Part shown: piece by piece, positions 9,361 through 18,264 of the stretch
How positions within the stretch are numbered: the stretch's first letter is position 1
Layout: every line of letters begins with the position of its first letter
DNA from: JAZDFC01 sp043808235
GTDB lineage: Bacteria > Bacteroidota > Ignavibacteria > Ignavibacteriales > Melioribacteraceae
Length of the DNA stretch: 64,000 nucleotides
NCBI GenBank assembly: GCA_043808235.1
Contig: JAZDFC010000012.1
Location: 89,779 to 153,778 of the forward strand
Direction: 5' to 3'
Position numbers and translations under genes: made by a program
The notes under the pieces: model-generated
What the model was told of the DNA's origin: nothing
The model's input: the letters and a program-made list of their open reading frames with translations, nothing else
The model's database searches: none

Positions 9361-10215
9361 ATGAAAATATTTTCGTTCGCAAAATTTACCGGTGCAGGTA
9401 ACGATTTTGTCTTATTAGATAGACAGTTAAATCCAAATTTGGAAGTGGATATGGAATTGATCCGCCAACTTTGTGATAGACGCTATGGTATTGGCGCTGA
9501 CGGCGTTCTGATAATTGAAGATATTGAACGGATGAATTTTTCAGCTCTTTATTATAATGCCGATGGTACATCGGGTTCGTTATGTGCAAACGGGGCAAGA
9601 TGTTCAATTGAATACGCAAGGCTCAGTAATCGAATTAAAGATGATGTCGCCACTTTCAAGTTCAATGGACAAAAATACTCGGGAAAGGTACTCTCCCCAG
9701 GATTTATTGAGTTAAAAATGCCGGCTCCAATGTTGCTGAGATATGATTTTAAAGTAAACTTATCGAATAATACGGTTAATTATTCTTTCGCTGAAACCGG
9801 TGCGCCTCATGCAGTAATAATGATTAATGAATTGCTTGAAGATTTCTCAAATCCAAAATCTTTTTATACTAACCTGAATAAAGTACCGGTTAAGGAACTT
9901 GGAAGAGAAATTAGATATTCACGGGAGTTTGCACCAAACGGTACTAATGTGGATTTTATTAAAATAGAAGATAACAAAATATTTATGCGGACGTATGAGC
10001 GAGGCGTTGAAGACGAAACGTTTGCGTGTGGTACAGGCGCCGTTGCTTGTGCAGTTATATCACATTTTAAAAATAATATCAAGCCGCCGATTGAAATTTT
10101 TACAAAAATGAATGAAAAATTTATTGTAAATTTTGATGTCGCAGATAGACGAATTAAGAATCTTGTTCTGGCTGGTGCGGCAAACTTAGTTTTTTATGGT
10201 AAAATAACAATTTAA
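9361..10215 (+). CDS. dapF: diaminopimelate epimerase
   Basis: Interconverts LL- and meso-diaminopimelate, the last epimerisation for lysine and peptidoglycan. 284 residues, normal length. N-terminus has the family FTGAGNDFVLLD motif. The two catalytic cysteines are visible: Cys75 in GSLCANGAR and Cys223 in FACGTGAVA. Asn and Glu substrate-binding residues (NADGTSG; YERGVEDET) are in place. The first Cys motif reads LCANGARC rather than the commoner MCGNGIRC, a minor variation. It heads a plus-strand run with an ABM-domain protein 15 bases downstream. Presence implies a DAP-type cell wall. Confidence 0.95.
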   Translation: MKIFSFAKFTGAGNDFVLLDRQLNPNLEVDMELIRQLCDRRYGIGADGVLIIEDIERMNFSALYYNADGTSGSLCANGARCSIEYARLSNRIKDDVATFKFNGQKYSGKVLSPGFIELKMPAPMLLRYDFKVNLSNNTVNYSFAETGAPHAVIMINELLEDFSNPKSFYTNLNKVPVKELGREIRYSREFAPNGTNVDFIKIEDNKIFMRTYERGVEDETFACGTGAVACAVISHFKNNIKPPIEIFTKMNEKFIVNFDVADRRIKNLVLAGAANLVFYGKITI

Positions 10216-10229
10216 TTATGGTGAAATAA

Positions 10230-10532
10230 ATGGCAAAAGTTATTTTCTCAATTAGCTATGATATTATTCCTGAAAAGCGCACCGATTACATGGATGTTAT
10301 TCGAGAATTAAAAAATCTAGTGAAAGCCGAAGGATTGATAAACTATTCGGTTTATGAAAAGAAAAATCATAAAAATTCTTTCGAAGAAATATATACTTTC
10401 AATAGTCTTGAAGCATACGAAAATTTTGAAGATGCGCAAAATGAGAGAATTGATATCCTGATGGATAAACTGTCGGATATGATAAAACAACAGTCCACTA
10501 ATTATTCAACTCTCATCGAAGTAGAAAACTAA
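10230..10532 (+). CDS. antibiotic biosynthesis monooxygenase (ABM) domain protein
   Basis: 100-residue single-domain protein with the dimeric alpha-beta barrel pattern: beta strand VIFSISYDI, helix with RTDYMDVIRELKNLV, NYSVYEK strand, and EEIYTFNSLEAYENF. ABM-fold proteins include small monooxygenases, haem-degrading proteins and structural relatives without known activity; no haem or catalytic residues can be assigned here. Follows dapF closely and is probably co-transcribed. Function unknown beyond the fold. Confidence 0.65.
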   Translation: MAKVIFSISYDIIPEKRTDYMDVIRELKNLVKAEGLINYSVYEKKNHKNSFEEIYTFNSLEAYENFEDAQNERIDILMDKLSDMIKQQSTNYSTLIEVEN

Positions 10533-10584
10533 TTTTATTTTTTCATTAGTACAATTCTCACATTCAACATTTCATAGATGAAAT

Positions 10585-11625
10585 ATGTACGAATATATTG
10601 GCGCAATACATATTCATTCTGTTTTTTCCGACGGTTCGGGGAAGGTCGAAGAAATTGCAGGGTTCGCTGACGAAGTTGGCCTCGACTTTATAATACTCAC
10701 CGATCATAATACATTACGTGCATTAAAAGAGAATTATGAGAAATGGTACGGTAAATGTTTGGTTCTTGTCGGTTGCGAAATAAATGACCGGGAAAATCTA
10801 AATCATTATCTCGCGTTCAGAATTAACGATACCATTTCCACACGCATTCCCGCAATTGAATATGTGAAGAAAGTAAAAGAGGCAGGTGGCATAGGATTCC
10901 TTGCGCATCCGCATGAAAAAAGGTCTTCGCTTAAAGAACATCCGCCGTATCCATGGACAGCCTGGGAAAGTGAGGATTTTACCGGTATTGAAATTTGGAA
11001 TCATATGTCCGAATGGATTGAAGGACTTACCGAACAAAACAAATACAATTACTTTGTTCATCCTTTAAAGACTATAGACAAACCTATGTCCGAAACATTA
11101 GAAGTTTGGGATAAACTCAGTCTAAAACGAAAAATTGTTGGTATTGGCGGTATTGACGCGCATGCTCATAAGATAAATATCTTCGGCTTTTTTGATGTGG
11201 AGGTTTTTCCATACAAAGTGCTATTTAAATCTGTTCGGACACATGTACTTACTGACCAAAAAATTATTCCAGGTAATGATGTTGAAACATCAAAGAATCT
11301 CATTTATAAAGCGCTGGAAGATGGGAGGTGTTTTGTTTCTAATTACTATCATGGTGATGCTACCGGATTTCGTTTTTTTGCAGAATCAAACGGTAAGATA
11401 TACCAGATGGGTGATAAAGTTGATTCTTCGAATAAATGCAAATTACGAGTTATTTTACCAAATATTAGCGGTAAAATAAAACTTATCCACAATGGAGAGC
11501 ATGTTAGTTCGCTTGAGAATGTTGATGCTGAGTTTATTGTAGAAAAAGAAGGTATTTACCGTGTTGAAGTTTATTTGGACGGCAAAGCGTGGATATTTTC
11601 TAATCATATTAGGATTGGTATTTAA
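10585..11625 (+). CDS. PHP-domain metal-dependent phosphoesterase
   Basis: 346 residues. The PHP domain occupies roughly 1-225: HIHSVFSDGSG (His9, His11, Asp16), LTDHNT (Asp40, His41), FLAHPHEK and GIDAHAH supply the cluster of His/Asp metal ligands. Known relatives hydrolyse phosphoesters such as histidinol phosphate or 3',5'-nucleotides; substrate here is unknown. The C-terminal 100 residues look beta-rich with no named domain. No signal peptide. Spaced 52 bases after the ABM gene. Confidence 0.8.
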   Translation: MYEYIGAIHIHSVFSDGSGKVEEIAGFADEVGLDFIILTDHNTLRALKENYEKWYGKCLVLVGCEINDRENLNHYLAFRINDTISTRIPAIEYVKKVKEAGGIGFLAHPHEKRSSLKEHPPYPWTAWESEDFTGIEIWNHMSEWIEGLTEQNKYNYFVHPLKTIDKPMSETLEVWDKLSLKRKIVGIGGIDAHAHKINIFGFFDVEVFPYKVLFKSVRTHVLTDQKIIPGNDVETSKNLIYKALEDGRCFVSNYYHGDATGFRFFAESNGKIYQMGDKVDSSNKCKLRVILPNISGKIKLIHNGEHVSSLENVDAEFIVEKEGIYRVEVYLDGKAWIFSNHIRIGI

Positions 11626-11681
11626 TATTTTTTAAATTAGCACGCCAAATTTTAAGATATTCCACTTTTCAGGAGAAAGAT

Positions 11682-12374
11682 GTGTTAGCAAAAAAGAAAA
11701 AATTATCTAAAAAACAAATTAAAGAAGACAAATTAGTAACTTCCTTTTACAATACTAAAGAATTTTACGAGAAGTATAAGTCGAAAATTTTTATGATTGT
11801 TGGTGCTATTGCCGTTGTTGTTATAGCAATTGTTCTTTATAGGAATAAAATCGCCGATGATAATATGAACGCCGCAACAAAATTATCCGAAGTTATGTCA
11901 TTATATGAATCGGGTTTATATAAAGAAGCAATTGAAGGACAGCCAGGTACAAAAGTAATGGGATTGGCAAAGATTGCAGATGAGTACGGCAGTTCGGAAA
12001 ATGGAGAATTAGCTAAAATATATGCCGCTAATTCATATTACTACCTTGGTAAAATAGATCAGGCTCTTGAATTTTACGATGATTACTCCGGTAGTAACGC
12101 TCAGTTAAAAGCTACGGCTCTTGCCGGGCAGGCGAATTGTTTTGAAAATAAAAAAGACTACGAAGAAGCTGCAAAATATTTTTATGAAGCTTCGTTTGTT
12201 GATGAATTAAATCCACTTAATGCAGAATACTTACTTAAAGCAGGCATTAACTACCTTAATCTGAAGAATAACGAAGAAGCTAAAAAAACATTCGAATTGA
12301 TTAAGGAAAAATACCCGAAAGCGCCTGTTATAGCCGACGTTGAACGATATTTAGCATTAGTAAATCTTGGTTAG
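11682..12374 (+). CDS. membrane-anchored TPR protein (YfgM-like)
   Basis: 230 residues. A lysine-rich N-terminus precedes one membrane helix at about 36-53, so the bulk faces the periplasm. The rest is helical with repeated TPR-like units (AKIYAANSYYYLGKIDQALEFYD; ALAGQANCFENKKDYEEAAKYF; LKAGINYLNLKNNEEAKKTFEL). This architecture matches YfgM-type ancillary chaperone/translocon proteins, but TPR proteins are hard to assign by sequence alone. The start is GTG with AGGAG 6 bases upstream; the ATG two bases earlier is out of frame and closes at once. It precedes efp on the same strand. Confidence 0.7.
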   Translation: MLAKKKKLSKKQIKEDKLVTSFYNTKEFYEKYKSKIFMIVGAIAVVVIAIVLYRNKIADDNMNAATKLSEVMSLYESGLYKEAIEGQPGTKVMGLAKIADEYGSSENGELAKIYAANSYYYLGKIDQALEFYDDYSGSNAQLKATALAGQANCFENKKDYEEAAKYFYEASFVDELNPLNAEYLLKAGINYLNLKNNEEAKKTFELIKEKYPKAPVIADVERYLALVNLG

Positions 12375-12447
12375 TAAACTTGTTTTACAAACCTGATTTA
12401 AAAACCTGTAACCATATTTTATATTAACTAAAGTTTAGAGTTATATA

Positions 12448-13014
12448 ATGGCTGATACCTCCGATCTCAGAAATGGATTGATTATTCGTTTTAAAAACGA
12501 TTTATATACCGTCATTGAATTCCAACATGTAAAACCCGGGAAGGGTGGGGCATTTGTTCGAACAATGGTTAAAAATCTTCGTACCGGGAAGGTTTTAGAC
12601 AATACTTTTAGATCCGGCGAAACAATTGAAATCGTTCGTGTTGAAAGAAGGAAATTACAATTTTTATTCAAGGAACACGGCGGATTGGTTCTTATGGATA
12701 ACGAAACATATGAGCAGTTGACGGTTGCTCGCGAATTATTTAACGATGGTGATCTTTATTTGAAAGAAGGCGAAGAAGTAGATATTTTATTTGATGACGG
12801 CGATAATATAATCACTGTTGAAATACCAATATTTGTAAATTTAAAAGTTGTTGAAACCGAACCGGGATTTAAAGGCGATACCGCAACAAATACTCTAAAG
12901 CCTGCAAAGATGGAAACCGGTGTAAATGTAAATGTTCCGTTGTTTGTTGTTGAAGGCGATTTAATTAGGATTGATACGCGGACAGGTGCATATGTTGAAC
13001 GAGTTAAAAATTAA
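12448..13014 (+). CDS. efp: elongation factor P
   Basis: Relieves ribosome stalling at proline stretches. 188 residues, with the N-terminal KOW-like domain, then two OB-fold domains. The exposed loop carries KPGKGGAFVR; Lys32 is at the position that is modified in many bacteria. No modifying enzyme (EpmA/B, EarP, YmfI) is in the window, so the modification state is unknown. The C-terminal signature GDLIRIDTRTGAYVERV is intact. It is followed 15 bases later by accB, an arrangement often seen in bacteria. Confidence 0.96.
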   Translation: MADTSDLRNGLIIRFKNDLYTVIEFQHVKPGKGGAFVRTMVKNLRTGKVLDNTFRSGETIEIVRVERRKLQFLFKEHGGLVLMDNETYEQLTVARELFNDGDLYLKEGEEVDILFDDGDNIITVEIPIFVNLKVVETEPGFKGDTATNTLKPAKMETGVNVNVPLFVVEGDLIRIDTRTGAYVERVKN

Positions 13015-13029
13015 TTAAATAAGAACGAC

Positions 13030-13500
13030 ATGGATCTAAATTTACTTAAGAAACTTATTAAACTCGTTGAGAGCAGCGACATCTCGGAATTTTCGGTGCA
13101 AGAGGGTGACCTCAAAGTAAGGATATCGAAAAATTCAAAATCCCCGGCTGTGTTTCAACCATTCGAAACAAAATACTATTCCCCGCAAGTTGCACACGAG
13201 GCTGTTCAACAAAACATAAATATTGAAGCCAAAGCTGAAATAGAAACACAGAAATCGAACTTGCACGAAATAAAATCTCCTATTGTTGGTACTTTCTACC
13301 GTGCACCTGCACCCGATGCCGATCCTTATGTTCAAATCGGCGATACTATTTTACCGGGCACTGTTCTTTGCATTGTAGAAGCGATGAAATTGATGAACGA
13401 GATTGAATCCGACTTGGGTGGTAAAATCGTAAAGATACTTGTCGAAAATGCTACACCTGTCGAGTATAACCAGCCGTTATTCTTGATTGAACAAGTTTAA
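13030..13500 (+). CDS. accB: biotin carboxyl carrier protein of acetyl-CoA carboxylase
   Basis: Carries CO2 on biotin between AccC and the carboxyltransferase. 156 residues. N-terminal helix (MDLNLLKKLIKLVE), a variable linker, and the C-terminal biotinyl domain with EAMKLMNEI; Lys120 is the biotinylated residue, and it retains the thumb loop seen in AccB proteins (RAPAPDADPYVQIG). It lies between efp and accC, surely in one transcript. The carboxyltransferase genes accA/accD are not in the window. Confidence 0.95.
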   Translation: MDLNLLKKLIKLVESSDISEFSVQEGDLKVRISKNSKSPAVFQPFETKYYSPQVAHEAVQQNINIEAKAEIETQKSNLHEIKSPIVGTFYRAPAPDADPYVQIGDTILPGTVLCIVEAMKLMNEIESDLGGKIVKILVENATPVEYNQPLFLIEQV

Positions 13501-13525
13501 AACTTAATAAGGATCAGAGGCACTA

Positions 13526-14878
13526 TTGTTCAAAAAAATCCTTATTGCAAATCGCGGCGAAATCGCTTTACGGGTAATACGCACTTGCAAGGAATTAGGG
13601 ATAAAAACCGTATCGGTTTATTCTGAAGCCGACCGTGATTCACTTCATGTGATACTGGCGGATGAAGCGGTTTGTATCGGACCTCCTCCAAGTAAAGAAA
13701 GCTACCTCAAAATCCCAAGTATAATTTCAGCTGCCGAAATAACCGGCGCTGATGCAATCCATCCTGGATACGGTTTTCTTGCAGAGAATTCGGATTTTTC
13801 GGAGATTTGTTCTATATCTAACATTAAATTTATTGGACCTTCCCCGGATATGATTCGCAACATGGGCGATAAAGCATTCGCAAAGCAAACCATGAAGTCA
13901 TGCGGTGTTCCTGTAGTGCCCGGGAGCGAAGGTATCGTCAATTCGATTGATGAAGCAAAGAAAATTGCTGGAGAAATCGGTTACCCCGTAATGCTTAAAG
14001 CCTCGGCTGGCGGCGGCGGTAAGGGAATGAGAATCGTTTGGGAAGAAAACGGAATTGAAAAAGCTTTCCAAACCGCGAGTTCGGAATCACAAGCTGCATT
14101 TGGCAATGGTGATTTGTACGTTGAAAAGTATATCGAAAATCCCCGCCATGTTGAGATTCAAATTATTGGAGATCAATTTGGAAATGTTTATCATTACGGA
14201 GAGAGAGATTGTTCTATTCAGAGGCGTCATCAAAAATTGATTGAAGAATCGCCTTCACCCGTCGTTACTGAAGAAGTTAGAAAAAAGATGGGAGAAGCGG
14301 CAATACTCGGCGCTAAAGCAGTTAATTATGAAGGAGCCGGAACGGTTGAGTTTCTTGTAGATAAACATCTTAATTTTTATTTCATTGAAATGAATACTCG
14401 AATCCAGGTGGAGCATCCCGTAACTGAAATGGTTTGGAATCTTGATCTTATCAAACAACAAATACTTGTTGCTGCAGGCGAACAGATTGAGGACCTCCCC
14501 ACTATTGCGAGAGGACACAGTTTTGAATTCAGAATCAACGCCGAGGATCCGGAAAAAGATTTTAGGCCTTCGCCCGGTACTATTGAATATCTTCATTTCC
14601 CGGGAGGTTTTGGAATTAGAATTGATTCACATGTTTATAATCAATACCAGATTCCACCTTACTACGATTCGTTGATTGCAAAATTAATTGTATGGGGAAC
14701 AGACAGGAGACATGCCATCGCGCGGGCGAAAAGGGCTTTCGAGGAATTTCAGATTGAAGGAATTAAAACTACAATTCCATTCCATATGAAAGTACTTGAG
14801 AATGAGAAATTTATTAATTCTGATTACGATACATCATTCATAGATCAATTTTTAAATAACAATAAGGAGAAAAAATGA
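13526..14878 (+). CDS. accC: biotin carboxylase subunit of acetyl-CoA carboxylase
   Basis: ATP-dependent carboxylation of biotin on AccB. 450 residues, standard length. N-terminal KILIANRGEIALRVIRT fold, glycine-rich ATP loop AGGGGKGM at 161-168, and the catalytic EMNTRIQVEHPVTE segment at 288-301. The start is TTG (13526): the protein begins exactly at the family start MFKKILIANRGE, and no in-frame ATG is nearby. The last 4 bases overlap the gcvH start (ATGA). Frame-conserved throughout, no truncation. Confidence 0.95.
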   Translation: MFKKILIANRGEIALRVIRTCKELGIKTVSVYSEADRDSLHVILADEAVCIGPPPSKESYLKIPSIISAAEITGADAIHPGYGFLAENSDFSEICSISNIKFIGPSPDMIRNMGDKAFAKQTMKSCGVPVVPGSEGIVNSIDEAKKIAGEIGYPVMLKASAGGGGKGMRIVWEENGIEKAFQTASSESQAAFGNGDLYVEKYIENPRHVEIQIIGDQFGNVYHYGERDCSIQRRHQKLIEESPSPVVTEEVRKKMGEAAILGAKAVNYEGAGTVEFLVDKHLNFYFIEMNTRIQVEHPVTEMVWNLDLIKQQILVAAGEQIEDLPTIARGHSFEFRINAEDPEKDFRPSPGTIEYLHFPGGFGIRIDSHVYNQYQIPPYYDSLIAKLIVWGTDRRHAIARAKRAFEEFQIEGIKTTIPFHMKVLENEKFINSDYDTSFIDQFLNNNKEKK

Positions 14879-15255
14879 ACGTTCCAGAAGGTTTGAAATA
14901 CACTACGGATCATGAATGGATCAAAGTTGATGGAAATACCGGTACAATCGGTATCACTGATTTTGCTCAAGGTGAATTAGGTGATATCGTATTCGTCGAT
15001 ATTTCTTCTACACTTAGTGAAATAACGGCCGGTCAAACATTCGGTACAATTGAAGCTGTTAAAACAGTTAGTGATCTTTACGCACCATGTACCGGAAAAG
15101 TTCTTGAAATTAATCATAAACTCGAAGCGGAACCTCAAGTTATTAATTCCGATCCATTTGGTGAAGGCTGGCTTATTAAAATAGAGATCGCAAATCCGGC
15201 AGAGCTTGATGAGCTTCTTGATAGTGAAGCTTACAAAGCTCAAATCGGTCAGTAA
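14875..15255 (+). CDS. gcvH: glycine cleavage system H protein
   Basis: 126-residue lipoyl carrier. The lipoylation site is Lys63 in EAVKTVSD; flanking features DHEWIK and FAQGELGDIVFVD are typical, and the C-terminal GWLIKIE segment is present. It is coupled to accC through a 4-base overlap. None of gcvP, gcvT or lipoate genes lies in the window, so here gcvH is grouped with another swinging-arm system rather than its own pathway. It could also act as a lipoyl relay; that is inference. Confidence 0.94.
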   Translation: MNVPEGLKYTTDHEWIKVDGNTGTIGITDFAQGELGDIVFVDISSTLSEITAGQTFGTIEAVKTVSDLYAPCTGKVLEINHKLEAEPQVINSDPFGEGWLIKIEIANPAELDELLDSEAYKAQIGQ

Positions 15256-15341
15256 CTGAATAAAAATTTTCATAAATAGAATTCGGGAAGCTTAACCTTT
15301 CCGAGTAAAAAATTTCATAGTCTTACTATAATCGAGATTTA

Positions 15342-16883
15342 ATGCGTCACGATGAAACAATTCTAATACTTGATTTTGGTTCTCAATATACTCAATTGAT
15401 TGCCCGCAGAGTTAGGGAACAAAAAGTCTATTCCGAAATTCATCCACATGATTTTAACATTACCGAAATAAAAAATCTGAATCCGAAAGGAATTATTCTT
15501 TCGGGCGGGCCGATGTCTGCTTACGAAGAAGATTCACCCCAAGTTTCATCCGAAATATTCGAAATGGGAATTCCAATTCTTGGAATTTGTTACGGCCTTC
15601 AGTTGATCACAAGAAATTTTAACGGTGTTGTAGAGCCTGCGGAAAGTAGGGAATACGGACGCGCTGAGTTACATATTCATGATTCAACCTCATTATTGAA
15701 AGAGGTTTCCGATAAATCGATTGTTTGGATGAGTCACGGAGATTTAGTTACCGCCCCTCCTCAAGGTTTTAGTGTAATAGCTAACAGCGAAAACTCTCCC
15801 GTTTGCGCGATAGCTAATTTAAAACGGAAAATTTATGGTGTTCAATTCCATCCTGAAGTTGCGCATACCAAAGAAGGTAAAAAGATAATTCAAAATTTCC
15901 TCTTCAGAATTTGCGAATGCAGAGGCGATTGGACCCCGGTAAATTTTATTAGTAATTCTGTCGCAGAAATAAAATTAAAAGTTGGTTCGGGCAAAGCCAT
16001 TTGTGCATTAAGCGGTGGAGTTGATTCATCTGTTGCTGCATTATTGATGCATGAGGCTGTCCGTGATAATCTTGTCTGTATTCACGTAGATACAGGCTTG
16101 ATGCGGAAAGACGAGAGCGCTCTGATAGTAAAGATGTTTCAAGAAAATTATAAACTTCATATAATTCATATCGACGCTGAAGAGAAGTTTTTATCCCGTT
16201 TGAAGGATGTTACCGATCCGGAGAAGAAGAGAAAAATAATCGGCAACACTTTCATCGAGATTTTCGAAGAAGAGGCTAATAAAATCCAGAACGTTGAATA
16301 CCTTATACAAGGTACACTTTATCCCGATGTTATTGAATCCGTGAGAGTGAAAGGTGTTTCTGCTACAATCAAAACTCATCATAACGTTGGCGGACTCCCG
16401 GAAAAAATGAAACTCAAATTGATCGAACCGTTTAGGGAATTATTTAAAGATGAAGTACGTGCGATTGGCAAAGAATTAAAATTGCCGGATTGGTTTATTC
16501 AGCGGCATCCATTCCCCGGACCGGGATTAGCTGTTCGCGTTCTCGGTGAAATAACGAAAGACCGGCTTGACATACTTCGCGAAGCGGATAATATCTTTAT
16601 CTCTGAAATGAAAGAAGCAAATATTTACGATGAAATCTGGCAGGCATTTGCGGTTTTACTGCCGATACAAACCGTGGGAGTAATGGGCGATCAGCGTACG
16701 TACGAAAATGTTGTTGCGCTTAGGGCCGTTACATCCACTGATGGAATGACTGCAGATTGGTACCGGTTTAATCCCGACTTTCTTGAAACTGTTTCCAACA
16801 AAATAATCCGTAATGTTAAAGGTGTAAATAGAGTTGTTTTAGATATTAGTTCCAAACCTCCTTCCACTATCGAATGGGAATAA
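15342..16883 (+). CDS. guaA: GMP synthase (glutamine-hydrolysing)
   Basis: Converts XMP to GMP with glutamine as ammonia donor. 513 residues: class I glutamine amidotransferase domain (about 1-195) with nucleophile Cys83 in GICYGLQ and the FHPEVAHT His/Glu pair; then the ATP pyrophosphatase domain with P-loop ALSGGVDSSVAA (about 222-233); then the dimerisation domain ending in DISSKPPSTIEWE, the usual C-terminus. A TATAAT at 15327-15332 lies only 9 bases before the ATG, so a leaderless or very short-leader transcript is possible. It overlaps the next TPR gene. Confidence 0.97.
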   Translation: MRHDETILILDFGSQYTQLIARRVREQKVYSEIHPHDFNITEIKNLNPKGIILSGGPMSAYEEDSPQVSSEIFEMGIPILGICYGLQLITRNFNGVVEPAESREYGRAELHIHDSTSLLKEVSDKSIVWMSHGDLVTAPPQGFSVIANSENSPVCAIANLKRKIYGVQFHPEVAHTKEGKKIIQNFLFRICECRGDWTPVNFISNSVAEIKLKVGSGKAICALSGGVDSSVAALLMHEAVRDNLVCIHVDTGLMRKDESALIVKMFQENYKLHIIHIDAEEKFLSRLKDVTDPEKKRKIIGNTFIEIFEEEANKIQNVEYLIQGTLYPDVIESVRVKGVSATIKTHHNVGGLPEKMKLKLIEPFRELFKDEVRAIGKELKLPDWFIQRHPFPGPGLAVRVLGEITKDRLDILREADNIFISEMKEANIYDEIWQAFAVLLPIQTVGVMGDQRTYENVVALRAVTSTDGMTADWYRFNPDFLETVSNKIIRNVKGVNRVVLDISSKPPSTIEWE

Positions 16884-17746
16884 TAGTGAACAATTTTGAA
16901 CATCAGCTTAGAAAAGCTACTCAATTTGAAAAAGAAGGGAAGTACCTTCACGCGATACAAATTTATTTGCAGATGTTTGAATTGCCGGAATATAAACGGA
17001 GCGCGACGCTTAGGCTCGCAAGCATTTACGATAAGCTGAATAATTTCCAATCATCCGTAAGCATTATTGAAAAATACCTTGATGAAGAACCGCACGACGA
17101 TGAGATTAGGAAATTTTTTGCGCAGATTCTCATACGCAATTTTCATTACGATAAAGCGCTCGATGTTTTATCGGCATTACCCCGTACCGAGCACAACGAT
17201 ATTTTTTATCTTATGGGTGTTTCCAATTTCCATTTGATGAACTTCGAAATCGCTAAAATTAATTTCGAAGATTTTATTGCAAAAAATAAAACCTCAGAGC
17301 TTGTCCCGGAATCTTATCTTTATATTGCAAAAGCGAATATTGAACTCGGTAATCTTGATGAAGCGTTAAGATCAGCTAAAAGTTCGGAATGGTTTTTAAA
17401 TCGTAATCACGAATTATATTTGACTCTGGCGACTATCTATTATTATAAAGAAATGTACTTCCACGCTCACGAATCCATTTTGAAATCGTTGAAATTAAAT
17501 CCGAAAGAGCCCGGGATTAAAAGTATGGCGGGAAAAATTTTATTCCGGATGGGTGAATTTGAAAAAGCTGAAAAATACCTGCGAGAATATGTAGAAGTAG
17601 AAAATTCAGATTCGGATATTTATTCGCTGCTCGGTAAAGTATGTCTAAAAAATAATAAAAAGAAGGATGCAGAGTCATTCTTCAGTATTGCCCTCGAACT
17701 TGATCCTCATAATTCTGCTGCCAAAGAGGGAAAAAATCTCTGCTGA
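16874..17746 (+). CDS. tetratricopeptide repeat protein
   Basis: 290 residues, almost entirely helical with about seven TPR-like units (for example AIQIYLQMF, SESIIEKYL-like and KALDVLSAL elements; AEKYLREYVEVENSDSDIYSLLGKV near the end). No signal peptide or membrane segment, so a cytosolic scaffold is likely. It begins inside the 3' end of guaA: ATG at 16874 (10-base overlap) or GTG at 16886 just after the guaA stop; neither has a strong ribosome site, so translational coupling is likely. Function unknown. Confidence 0.75.
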   Translation: MGIIVNNFEHQLRKATQFEKEGKYLHAIQIYLQMFELPEYKRSATLRLASIYDKLNNFQSSVSIIEKYLDEEPHDDEIRKFFAQILIRNFHYDKALDVLSALPRTEHNDIFYLMGVSNFHLMNFEIAKINFEDFIAKNKTSELVPESYLYIAKANIELGNLDEALRSAKSSEWFLNRNHELYLTLATIYYYKEMYFHAHESILKSLKLNPKEPGIKSMAGKILFRMGEFEKAEKYLREYVEVENSDSDIYSLLGKVCLKNNKKKDAESFFSIALELDPHNSAAKEGKNLC

Positions 17747-18264
17747 TTGGTCTAATTTGATAAATACCTGGCTGACACTGCTTTCCGATTCATCGGAAGA
17801 CCACTCCATGACAGAGAATTTTTATGTTTGATAAGCCAGTCACGGTATGGACCGTGACTGCCCATGTGCTAAGTTAATTGACAGATAATCGTTTCACTGG
17901 TAACTGAACATATTTTTATCATATCTGTCCAAAATAAAATTCTTATATTTCGTCCCGATGGGACTTAATCCGAATATTAGGTGTGATTTACTATAAATAT
18001 TTAATCCCTAACGGGATTGAAAGATAATGTAGGTTTATATGCATATTTGTTACAAATTTTCCCGTTAGGGACATAATATTTTTAGTACTACGATTTCTTC
18101 CTTCATAAGAAAAGTCCCGTATGGGACGCAATATGAGGGATTCATTATCAACGCCGACAAAAGATTATTAGAATAATATGCAATCAAATATTATTTGCTA
18201 ATTTGGAATTATATTGGACAACTGTGATTTTTATCAAAATAGATAATAGGTAAAAAATATTCTT
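17747..18264. repeat. non-coding region with a cluster of REP-like GTCCC/GGGAC palindromes
   Basis: About 520 bases without a gene. At 17783-17798 is TTCCGAT-TC-ATCGGAA, and at 17837-17860 a perfect 9-bp hairpin with loop TATGGA (terminator-like but with no T-run). Then four related palindromes follow: GTCCCGATGGGAC (17952-17964), ATCCCTAACGGGAT (18004-18017), CCCGTTAGGGAC (18061-18072, reading as the reverse complement of the second type) and GTCCCGTATGGGAC (18114-18127). Spacing is 42-57 bases and flanks differ. This is the look of REP elements that are moved by RAYT-type transposases elsewhere; no transposase is seen here. Confidence 0.65.

Noticed and set aside
17950..18130. CRISPR-like array
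   Set aside because: Only four short palindromes with alternating orientation, differing sequence and uneven spacing of 42-57 bases; no constant repeat and no cas genes.
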